Below, one piece after another: positions 1-5,642 of a DNA stretch of 6,124 nt. Position 1 is the stretch's first letter, and every line of letters starts with the position of its first letter. The translations under genes and the position numbers were made by a program. The notes beneath the pieces are model-generated. The model was not told the origin of the DNA. It did no database searches and saw nothing but the letters and a program-made list of their open reading frames with translations. Source of the stretch: JBEBXQ01 sp040391535 (GTDB taxonomy: Bacteria; Bacteroidota; Bacteroidia; Cytophagales; Spirosomataceae). The stretch lies in the NCBI GenBank assembly GCA_040391535.1, contig JBEBXQ010000189.1, positions 1-6,124 of the forward strand. The letters are read 5' to 3'.

Positions 1-25
1 ACGGAAACCGTACATATGCCGGATG

Positions 26-70
26 ATAGGGTAGTGCGGAGGCACAATTTCGCCGCCCTACCCTATTTTA
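26..70 (+). terminator. Possible intrinsic terminator for a gene off the left edge
   Basis: Perfect 9-base arms at 26-34 and 58-66 (ATAGGGTAG / CTACCCTAT) form a stem. After one mismatch it continues with four more pairs (36-39 with 53-56), leaving a loop of about 13 bases. The plus side is followed only by a short TTTT run (66-69), so termination would be modest. The minus side has no T run, so this is a poor terminator for the small minus-strand gene ending at 140. A plus-strand frame ends with TGA at 24-26 immediately before the stem, which fits a gene whose 3' end lies just outside the window, but seven codons are too few to identify it. Confidence 0.45.
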
Positions 71-139
71 GAAAAATAAAAATACCGTTAATTTAATCAC
101 GCGATGATATGCTCCTGACCACCAGCTGAGGTTATGGTA

Positions 140-604
140 TTACGGCTTCTCCTGAAGATCACTCCATTTCAATGTATCCCGGTTTCGCAGCCATACGGCC
201 TGATTCAGCTGATTGGTTGCCTGTATATTAACAGCGGTGCCAACCAGCCCGAGGCCAACAGAACTCCAGAACATCGTACGCCTCAATCCGGTATTATCCG
301 ATAGGAGTCCGATCACGGACCCAACGGTTGCCGAAAGCGAAATAACAGCCCCTATAGTGCGGTTTCTCCTCGAACGGATATACAGTTGCATACCACCTTC
401 CGACATCTGAAATTCCTTTCTCAGATTATATTGGCCCGCATAAACCATATTGTTCTTTACATATTTATTATTACCCAGCAGGTAGATCGTTTCCCGGTCA
501 TACCAGTCTCTCACATTAGCACCGGCTTCACTTACCTGTGCAGTAGTACTGAGCGGAGATACGGCTGTCAGCAATAAAAGAAGTAATAAACGGGACATTT
601 TCAT
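140..604 (-). CDS. Small exported/membrane protein of unknown function, downstream of prfB
   Basis: A 154-residue protein that I cannot assign to a named family. Seen directly: a basic start followed by a Leu-rich stretch and a plausible signal-peptidase site after TTA (about residue 22, before Gln-23). A soluble segment of about 60 residues rich in Tyr, Asn and charged residues follows. Next come two hydrophobic, Gly/Ser-rich segments at about 84-102 and 111-127, separated by a short polar turn containing LRR. The tail is polar and ends in NRDTLKWSDLQEKP. If both segments are helices, this is an inner-membrane hairpin protein with an exported N-terminal part; they could also be a glycine-rich outer-membrane or lipid-interacting segment. 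Two starts are possible, Met-1 at 604 or Met-3 at 598. The gene begins only 7 bases after the prfB stop, so it is probably cotranscribed with prfB. Such linkage does not by itself imply a role in translation termination. Only the function is uncertain; the open frame with a clean signal peptide is convincing. Confidence 0.75.
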   Translation of the reverse strand: MKMSRLLLLLLLTAVSPLSTTAQVSEAGANVRDWYDRETIYLLGNNKYVKNNMVYAGQYNLRKEFQMSEGGMQLYIRSRRNRTIGAVISLSATVGSVIGLLSDNTGLRRTMFWSSVGLGLVGTAVNIQATNQLNQAVWLRNRDTLKWSDLQEKP

Positions 605-611
605 GGTGCAC

Positions 612-1686
612 TTAATCTTCCATCAGGTATGCCTTAATAAAATCATTGATTTCACCGTTCAGCACCGCGTCCGTATTGGAAGTCTGGTAATTAGTCCTGT
701 GGTCTTTGACACGACGGTCATCCAGTACATAGCTTCTGATCTGAGAGCCCCATTCGATTTTACGTTTGGAGGCTTCTACCTCGGCCCGCGCGGCATTTCG
801 TTTTTCCAGCTCAATCTGATACAAACGTGATTTCAGCAAACGCATGGCTACTTCCTTATTCTGCAACTGCGAACGTTCCTGCTGACAGGCAATTATAATT
901 CCGGAAGGACGGTGATGAAGCCGTACGGCAGTTTCCACCTTGTTTACATTTTGTCCTCCGGCACCACCTGAACGGAAAGTATCCCAATCAATATCAGCCG
1001 GATTTACCTCAATCTCAATAGTATCATTGGCCAGAGGATAAACATATACGGAAGAAAATGAAGTATGTCTTCGTGCATTGGAATCAAACGGAGAAATCCT
1101 GACCAGACGATGCACACCATTTTCTGATTTCAGATTACCATATGCATAATCACCGTCAATTTCCAGTGTTACCGACTTCACGCCGGCTACATCTCCGTCC
1201 TGCAGATCCACTTCTCTGACTTTATAGCCGTTGTTTTCAGCCCACATAATGTACATCCGCATCAGCATGGAAGTCCAGTCCTGGGACTCAGTTCCTCCGG
1301 CTCCGGCATTGATTTCAATGACAGCAGGCAGTTCATCCCCTTCGTCTGACATCATTTTGCGGAACTCCATCTCATCCAGTTTGGCCGACAGCTTTTTTCC
1401 TTCTTCGTCCACCTCTTCCTCCGTAGCTTCACCGGCATCAAAGAATTCCCAGATCGTCTCCAGGTCTCCTGACAAGCTTGTTAACTCTTCATACCCCTGT
1501 GTCCAGAACTTCAGGCCACGGATTTCTTTCATCACTACTTCAGCACGTGCCGAGTCACTCCAGAACTCGGGCTGGGCTGTCTGTTGTTCAAGATCGGTTA
1601 GTTTTTCTTTGCGGGTAGCGTAGTCAAAGATACCTCCCCAAGGCCTCTACTCTGGCCTTCAAGTCTTTCAGCTGCTCTAATGTCAT
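612..1686 (-). CDS. prfB: Peptide chain release factor 2 (RF2), expressed through a +1 programmed frameshift
   Basis: RF2 recognises the stop codons UGA and UAA in the ribosomal A site and triggers hydrolysis of peptidyl-tRNA. The zero-frame part starts at ATG 1686-1684 and encodes 20 residues (MTLEQLKDLK...GRYL), then meets an in-frame TGA at 1626-1624. A +1 shift at CTT TGA C (1629-1623) continues with Asp-Tyr-Ala and a further 337 residues, giving 357 in all, close to the usual 360-365. In the joined protein the UGA-specificity motif Ser-Pro-Phe is at about 198-200 and the catalytic Gly-Gly-Gln at about 243-245 (context SGGAGGQNVNK). Both are intact and correctly spaced. The GTG at 1535 that opens the longest single-frame reading is not the true start, because conserved N-terminal helical sequence (DYATRKEKL...PEFW) lies upstream of it in the same frame. 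The gene is 120 bases behind the ABC gene and 7 bases ahead of the small exported protein. Frameshifting gives autoregulation: high RF2 favours termination at the internal UGA and lowers synthesis. Confidence 0.96.
1623..1639 (-). promoter_or_regulatory. prfB programmed +1 frameshift signal (SD-like element, slippery CTT, UGA stop)
   Basis: Read on the minus strand, the site is GGGGAGG (1639-1633), TAT, CTT (1629-1627), TGA (1626-1624), C (1623). It has the same layout as the well-studied Escherichia coli prfB site: an SD-like stimulator three bases before the slippery Leu codon, then UGA followed by C, a poor termination context. tRNA-Leu slips from CTT to TTT and the ribosome resumes at GAC. 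Matching stimulator, spacing and stop context make a sequencing error or pseudogene very unlikely. Confidence 0.95.
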
Positions 1687-1743
1687 TGAAGATTTGAATT
1701 TTAGACTGTCCGGAAACCCGTCAGCCAATTAAAAACTGATTAA

Positions 1744-1762
1744 TATTCTGTATTTCAGAATA
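1744..1762. repeat. 7-base inverted repeat in the prfB leader/promoter
   Basis: The arms TATTCTG (1744-1750) and CAGAATA (1756-1762) are perfect reverse complements around a five-base spacer, TATTT. The dyad begins immediately downstream of the predicted -7 box of prfB (1770-1763, minus strand), so it would overlap the transcription start. It could be an operator, a hairpin at the 5' end of the leader, or chance in AT-rich DNA. It lacks an adjoining T run and is a weak candidate for a terminator of the upstream ABC gene. Confidence 0.35.
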
Positions 1763-1770
1763 CAAAAATA
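1763..1770 (-). promoter_or_regulatory. Candidate -7 box for prfB (TATTTTTG)
   Basis: On the minus strand TATTTTTG matches the Bacteroidota -7 consensus TAnnTTTG exactly. It lies about 77 bases ahead of the prfB ATG at 1686, giving a leader of about 70 bases. I find no TTG-type -33 element at the expected distance upstream, so the promoter would be partial. It would allow prfB and the small gene behind it to be transcribed apart from the ABC gene that precedes them on the same strand. Confidence 0.35.
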
Positions 1771-1806
1771 GAGATAAAGTTCCTATACTTTTCCCTGTCA
1801 CCCTGA

Positions 1807-3282
1807 TTATTCTTGTAGCGGAGCCGTAAGCTCTTTGAAATACCGGACACACGAAGGGATCTCCAGCGGATAATGCGACACATAAATCAAGGTACGGTTG
1901 TCATTTGTACAAATGGCATCAACCAGTGCTTTAAAATGTTCGATATTAGCAATATCAAGCCCTTGGCACGGTTCATCGAGAATCAGCAACGGCGGATTTT
2001 TTACAAGCGCGCGTGCCAGCAGCACCAGCCGCTGCTCTCCTTTCGATAATCTCGACAACTTCCTTTCCAGAAGATGGTCCACACCCATAATCCGGGCGGT
2101 CAGGAATACCTGCTCAGCCTGATGTTCATCTATTTTTCTGAAATAAATCCCCGTCGCGTCATAAAAACCTGAAGCTATGGTTTTATAAACTGTAGTCTCA
2201 GGAGGAAAATACAAATGCAACTCAGGGGACATATGTCCTATTTTCTTTTTAATATCCCAGATCGAGGTATTTTTCCCTCCTCTTTTCTCATCAAACAAAT
2301 CAAAATCATTGGCAAACCGCTGCGGGTGATCAGCCGTAATAATACTTAATAAAGTAGATTTCCCCGAACCGTTGGGTCCTGTCAAGGCCCACTTTTCACC
2401 TTTATTCACTTTCCAGCTCAACTGATCCAGCACTTTTTTACCATGATAAGCCACGTGAATATCCCGCAGATCAAAAGCACATTCATACCCACTGAATACG
2501 GGATCGCCGAATTCAGCAATCCACTTATTCCTTTTTTCTTCAATTGCCGGATCGGTATGCCGCTCTTCTTCCGTAAATAATGATTTTTCTCCTGCAAACT
2601 GAACAGTTCCTGCGCCAAGATGTAACCTGTTGGTGATAAAAGACGGAATTTCGGCAGGCGGTACTACCAATAGGATCGTGACACCCTCTTCAGCCCTGCT
2701 TCTCAATGCCGCATGCAGAATCCCTCTTGAAGCCGTATCCAGCCCCGTGAAAGGCGAGTCAAGCAGCAGTATATCCGGTTTTTTCATCAATGAGCGGGCC
2801 AGCAGCATTCTTCTCGTCTCGCCGTTAGACAATGTAACAAAGGGTTCATCGAGCAAATGGGTAAGACTTAACAAACCGGCCGTTTCAAGTAAAATGTCAT
2901 CTTTTACCGTATCCTCATCAAAATGAACCGAAGCTTCATTGACTGTCCCTACCGGTTTCATCCGGTCTTTCAGTACCTCTCTGAGGGTTGGCGTTGCTTC
3001 TGTGCCATTGGCTTCAAACCGTTGCTGATAATATTGTGCAGCCGCACTGGCGATACGATGAAAGGAGTAATCATTCGCGACAAATTCCACTGTTCCTTTT
3101 CTTGCAAATTTTCCACCCGAAACCACTTTCCTTCCTGCTATCACATCAAGTAATGTTGATTTGCCTGCACCGTTTCCACCGGTTATTGCCCAGTGCTCAC
3201 CCTGCGCGACAGTCAGATTAATATCCGACAGGATCACGGATTCCTGCACCCTGATAACCGCATTTTCAAATTGTATCTGCAT
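1807..3282 (-). CDS. Duplicated ATP-binding-cassette ATPase, ModF/PhrA-like
   Basis: A 491-residue protein made of two ABC ATPase domains and no membrane segment, so it is cytoplasmic or acts with a separate partner. Domain 1 has Walker A GGNGAGKST (35-43), signature LSNGE (151-155) and Walker B ILLLD ending at Asp-175. Domain 2 has Walker A GPNGSGKST (302-310), signature LSKGE (412-416), Walker B LLILDE (432-437) and switch His-470 (YVSH). Length, two-domain plan and stretches such as IWDIKKKIGH (341-350) and SGFYDATGIY (371-380) recall E. coli ModF, encoded beside the molybdate transport genes; its exact function is poorly defined. No molybdate transport gene is seen here, so a molybdenum role is not supported by context. 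Domain 1 is degenerate: the residue after Walker B is Ser-176 (TCG codon) instead of the catalytic Glu, and the switch His position reads VVPPAEIP. ATP hydrolysis would then be confined mainly to one composite site. The ATG at 3282 follows a good promoter. It is the first minus-strand gene, divergent from the plus-strand operon. Confidence 0.88.
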   Translation of the reverse strand: MQIQFENAVIRVQESVILSDINLTVAQGEHWAITGGNGAGKSTLLDVIAGRKVVSGGKFARKGTVEFVANDYSFHRIASAAAQYYQQRFEANGTEATPTLREVLKDRMKPVGTVNEASVHFDEDTVKDDILLETAGLLSLTHLLDEPFVTLSNGETRRMLLARSLMKKPDILLLDSPFTGLDTASRGILHAALRSRAEEGVTILLVVPPAEIPSFITNRLHLGAGTVQFAGEKSLFTEEERHTDPAIEEKRNKWIAEFGDPVFSGYECAFDLRDIHVAYHGKKVLDQLSWKVNKGEKWALTGPNGSGKSTLLSIITADHPQRFANDFDLFDEKRGGKNTSIWDIKKKIGHMSPELHLYFPPETTVYKTIASGFYDATGIYFRKIDEHQAEQVFLTARIMGVDHLLERKLSRLSKGEQRLVLLARALVKNPPLLILDEPCQGLDIANIEHFKALVDAICTNDNRTLIYVSHYPLEIPSCVRYFKELTAPLQE

Positions 3283-3287
3283 TCCAC

Positions 3288-3299
3288 TTATTTTTTCAT
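3288..3299 (-). other. Three-codon upstream minigene Met-Lys-Lys-stop
   Basis: On the minus strand ATG AAA AAA TAA runs from 3299 to 3288 and ends five bases before the ATG of the ABC gene, in a different frame (the offset is 17 bases). GGAGG at 3311-3307 lies seven bases ahead of this ATG, an ideal SD spacing, whereas it is about 24 bases from the ABC start. If the promoter at 3345-3311 is real, transcripts would begin near 3304, downstream of GGAGG, and the minigene would be almost leaderless. It may be a translation-coupling or attenuating element, or chance. Confidence 0.25.
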
Positions 3300-3310
3300 T
3301 AATAAACCTC

Positions 3311-3345
3311 CAAACTTACTAATTTTAAGCCCTCAATACCGCAAA
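3311..3345 (-). promoter_or_regulatory. Bacteroidota-type promoter for the ABC ATPase gene
   Basis: Reading the minus strand, TTTG (3345-3342) is followed after 23 bases by TAAGTTTG (3318-3311), a perfect match to TAnnTTTG. The spacing is at the upper end of the range known for the -33/-7 promoters of this phylum. Transcription would start near 3304, leaving a leader of roughly 22 bases before the ATG at 3282. Confidence 0.55.
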
Positions 3346-3422
3346 GTGAACGGAACAGTATTATATTTAACTATCAGAAAAAAAATAACAAACCCCGATT
3401 CCTACAATCTATATATTAATAC

Positions 3423-4226
3423 ATGCTGTCACGCCGAACATTCATTAAATCCATACCTGTACTATCCCTGTCGGGACTGGCCTTCAGAACGGCTTCTCCG
3501 CCGCCGTTAAAACTCCGCTTTGCCATTGCATCCGACGGTCATTTCGGGCAAAAAGATACCGATTATGAAACTTTTCACAAAGATCTGACCCGTTGGATGA
3601 ACCAGGAACGGATACAGAAAGGACTGGATTTTCTTATTTTGAATGGTGACATTATTCACGATGACCCTACTTTACTCTACGACGCCAGAAACGCTCTGAA
3701 GAGTCTGAATCTCCCCTATTTTGTGAACAGGGGCAATCATGACCGTGTGGCCAATGACGTATGGGAAAGCACCTGGGGGTATCCGACCAATCATAGCTTT
3801 ACCCGGAATAACTTCGCTTTTATACTGGCAGACACCTCCAATGAGCAGGGAAAGTATCTCTGTGCGGATGTAAACTGGCTGCGGGATGAGCTAACCAGAT
3901 ATGCCGGCCGACCCGGTATTTTTGTATTCATGCACATCAGTCAGAAAACCTGGGTGACGCATGGTGTCGATTGTCAGGAAGTTTGCGACCTGCTGGAAAA
4001 CACACCCAATGTAAAAGCGATTTTTCACGGACATGACCATGACCAGGACGGCGGCAAAACGTCAGGTGGCAAACCTTATTTTTTTGACGGGCACTTCGGG
4101 GGTAGCTGGGGAACGCACTATAAAGGCTACAGAATAGTGGAGATTTATGAAGATAACAGTTGGAAAACCTATCAGTATAACCCTACAGCCGAACCGGTAC
4201 TCAATACCTATGAATTCAAATCTTAA
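3423..4226 (+). CDS. Tat-exported calcineurin-like metallophosphoesterase
   Basis: A 267-residue hydrolase predicted to act outside the cytoplasm. The N-terminus SRRTFIKS (3-10) is a close match to the twin-arginine (Tat) motif. A short hydrophobic stretch (11-21) and a Pro-rich segment follow, so the enzyme is probably exported already folded with its metals. The two-metal phosphoesterase motifs occur in order: Asp-38/His-40 (DGH), Gly-75/Asp-76 (NGD), GNHD at 104-107, His-171 (FMHIS) and GHDH at 203-206. All metal ligands are present, so it should be active. The family includes phosphodiesterases, phosphomonoesterases and nucleotidases; the substrate cannot be read from the sequence. The ATG at 3423 is chosen because it places the twin Arg at residues 4-5. 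It is the first gene of the plus-strand cluster, 24 bases ahead of the DUF2520 gene. No convincing promoter was found: TATATTTA at 3362-3369 is one base off TAnnTTTG and lacks a -33 partner. Confidence 0.88.
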   Translation: MLSRRTFIKSIPVLSLSGLAFRTASPPPLKLRFAIASDGHFGQKDTDYETFHKDLTRWMNQERIQKGLDFLILNGDIIHDDPTLLYDARNALKSLNLPYFVNRGNHDRVANDVWESTWGYPTNHSFTRNNFAFILADTSNEQGKYLCADVNWLRDELTRYAGRPGIFVFMHISQKTWVTHGVDCQEVCDLLENTPNVKAIFHGHDHDQDGGKTSGGKPYFFDGHFGGSWGTHYKGYRIVEIYEDNSWKTYQYNPTAEPVLNTYEFKS

Positions 4227-4250
4227 TCCGATAATCCAACCCGCCATGCT

Positions 4251-5054
4251 ATGAAAATCGCCTTGATCGGATCCGGAAACTTGGCCTGGCATCTCGCCTT
4301 TGCGCTGGATAACGCCGGCCATCTTATCACAGAGGTGTACAGCCGGAACCCTGCTAATGCCAAGGCCCTGGTCAGTTATTTTTATGATTGCCAGGTGCAG
4401 GCAGATCTCAACTTTGCAGAAAGCAACGCGGAGTTGTTTATCATTGCAGTGACTGACAATGCACTGGAAGATATTGTTAAAAAACTGGTCCTTCCTGAAG
4501 ATGCCATTCTGGTACATACTTCCGGTGCCAATTCTCTGGAAATGCTGCAGCAATATATAGAAGTATACAGCGATGTAGAAATCAGAACGGGTATTGTATA
4601 TCCCCTTCAGACATTTTCAAAAAATACAGACCTGAAGTACAATGAAATTCCTTTTTTCATAGAAGCATCTGACGACGAAACGGAGGATATTCTTGTAAGT
4701 CTCTGGCAGACCGTAAGTAATTATGTATACGTACTGGATTCATATCGCAGGAAAATTCTGCATATTTCTGCGGTTTTTGCCTGTAATTTCACCAATCATT
4801 TTTACAGTATAGCCCATGACTTACTGGAAGAAGAAGGAATGGATTTCGATTTGCTGAAACCTTTGGTCGAAGAAACCGTAAAAAAAGCAATGGCATCACC
4901 CGATCCGGCAAAAGTACAGACCGGCCCGGCACGGCGGGACGACTGGCGTACAACTTCCCAGCATATGGCTTATCTTCAATCAGTAAATCCTGACTGGGCA
5001 AATCTGTACAGGCATATTTCTGAGAATATCCGTGAAAAACATTTTACCGACTAG
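4251..5054 (+). CDS. Rossmann-like and DUF2520 domain protein (NAD(P)-dependent oxidoreductase-like)
   Basis: A 267-residue soluble protein. The N-terminal half is a dinucleotide-binding Rossmann fold with MKIALIGSGNLAWHLA at the start (Gly-7, Gly-9, Asn-10 loop), VYSRN at about 29-33, where selectivity for NADP would be set (Arg-32 may contact the 2'-phosphate), and IIAVTDN (64-70). HTSG (89-92) and YPLQTF (117-122) are typical family features. The helical C-terminal half, with HISAVFACNFTNH (171-183) and TGPARRDD (224-231), is the DUF2520 domain. The architecture resembles pyrroline-5-carboxylate reductase, 6-phosphogluconate dehydrogenase and F420-dependent NADP oxidoreductases, in which the second domain shapes the substrate site. 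The substrate of this family is, to my knowledge, not established. The conserved GPARRDD and His/Asn segment suggest an anionic ligand (inference). The start at 4251 gives a complete glycine-rich loop. It lies 24 bases after the phosphoesterase and 31 before the HAD phosphatase, probably in one transcript. Confidence 0.9.
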   Translation: MKIALIGSGNLAWHLAFALDNAGHLITEVYSRNPANAKALVSYFYDCQVQADLNFAESNAELFIIAVTDNALEDIVKKLVLPEDAILVHTSGANSLEMLQQYIEVYSDVEIRTGIVYPLQTFSKNTDLKYNEIPFFIEASDDETEDILVSLWQTVSNYVYVLDSYRRKILHISAVFACNFTNHFYSIAHDLLEEEGMDFDLLKPLVEETVKKAMASPDPAKVQTGPARRDDWRTTSQHMAYLQSVNPDWANLYRHISENIREKHFTD

Positions 5055-5085
5055 TCCGTTTTTAAACCAAAACAGATTCAATATA

Positions 5086-5613
5086 ATGACAAATCAATTG
5101 CAGGATCGCTTAAAACAGATTAAAACTTTCATTTTTGATATAGACGGCGTAATGACAGACGGCAGCGTGCTCGCACTGGAAAGTGGTGAGCAGACACGGT
5201 CTTTTAACGTAAAGGATGGATACGCGGTAAACAGGGCTATTAAACTGGGATACAGGGTAGCTATTATTTCTGCCCAGAATCAAACCGGTGTCCGTAACCG
5301 CCTGCATTATCTTGGAGTGAAGGATATTTTTCTGGGTTCATCACCTGACGGCAAGCTTCCCATTTATCAGAAATATCTGGCGGACAATAATATCAGCGAG
5401 GAAGAAGTGGTTTTTATGGGTGACGATCTGCCAGACTATCCTGTCATGAAAATCAAGGAGGTACTCTCTGCGTGTCCGGCCGATGCGAGTCCTGAAATTC
5501 TGGCGATTTCAGATTTCATCTCCACTAAAAACGGAGGCCAGGGAGCAGTCAGAGATCTTATTCAGCAGGTTATGGAAGTTCAGGGCGTGTGGATGAGCTG
5601 GTTTGAAGAATAA
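5086..5613 (+). CDS. kdsC: KdsC-family HAD phosphatase (3-deoxy-D-manno-octulosonate 8-phosphate phosphatase)
   Basis: A 175-residue HAD phosphatase without a cap domain, the size of KdsC (about 170-190), which works as a tetramer. KdsC removes phosphate from KDO-8-phosphate in the pathway to the inner core of lipopolysaccharide. HAD motifs: nucleophile Asp-18 and acid/base Asp-20 in DIDGVMTDG (18-26), Ser-62 (motif II), Lys-90 (motif III) and GDDLPD (112-117) with Asp-113 and Asp-114 binding Mg2+. The C-terminal GGQGAVRDLI (150-159) resembles the tail that completes a neighbouring active site in KdsC and related sugar-phosphate enzymes. Motif II reads IISAQNQ rather than the usual ISG(R/G) pattern. 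I chose ATG 5086; the in-frame GTG at 5032 would add 18 non-conserved residues and overlap the preceding gene. It could also act on another sugar-acid phosphate, such as N-acylneuraminate 9-phosphate. No other KDO gene is in the window, so the substrate rests on family likeness. Confidence 0.82.
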   Translation: MTNQLQDRLKQIKTFIFDIDGVMTDGSVLALESGEQTRSFNVKDGYAVNRAIKLGYRVAIISAQNQTGVRNRLHYLGVKDIFLGSSPDGKLPIYQKYLADNNISEEEVVFMGDDLPDYPVMKIKEVLSACPADASPEILAISDFISTKNGGQGAVRDLIQQVMEVQGVWMSWFEE

Positions 5614-5642
5614 TGCAACGGATTGAATTCTCAAATTAATAA

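Noticed and set aside
1..96. Plus-strand frame open from base 1 to TAA at 94-96
   Set aside because: It would read through the hairpin at 26-66 and an A-rich stretch and has no family character; a gene ending at the TGA at 24-26 ahead of the hairpin is as likely, and neither can be identified.
97..139. Hairpin terminator behind the small minus-strand gene
   Set aside because: Only imperfect pairing around CCTCAGC/TCAGGAG and no T run follows on the minus strand.
612..1535. prfB as a 307-residue protein starting at GTG 1535, or as a frameshifted pseudogene
   Set aside because: Conserved RF2 sequence continues in frame upstream to GAC 1625, and the classical CTT TGA C site with an SD-like stimulator joins it to a 20-codon leader starting at ATG 1686.
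1231..1623. 130-codon plus-strand open frame
   Set aside because: It is antisense to prfB, Ser-rich and low in complexity, without any recognisable motif; it is a shadow of the real gene.
3362..3369. TATATTTA as the -7 box of the plus-strand operon
   Set aside because: One mismatch to TAnnTTTG, no TTG-type element 17-23 bases upstream, and the DNA around it is AT-rich, so a chance match is likely.
4062..4553. 163-codon minus-strand open frame
   Set aside because: It is antisense across the junction of two well-supported plus-strand genes and shows no domain features.
5032..5085. N-terminal extension of the KdsC-like protein from GTG 5032
   Set aside because: It adds 18 residues without family likeness, overlaps the end of the DUF2520 gene and uses GTG, while ATG 5086 gives the normal KdsC length.
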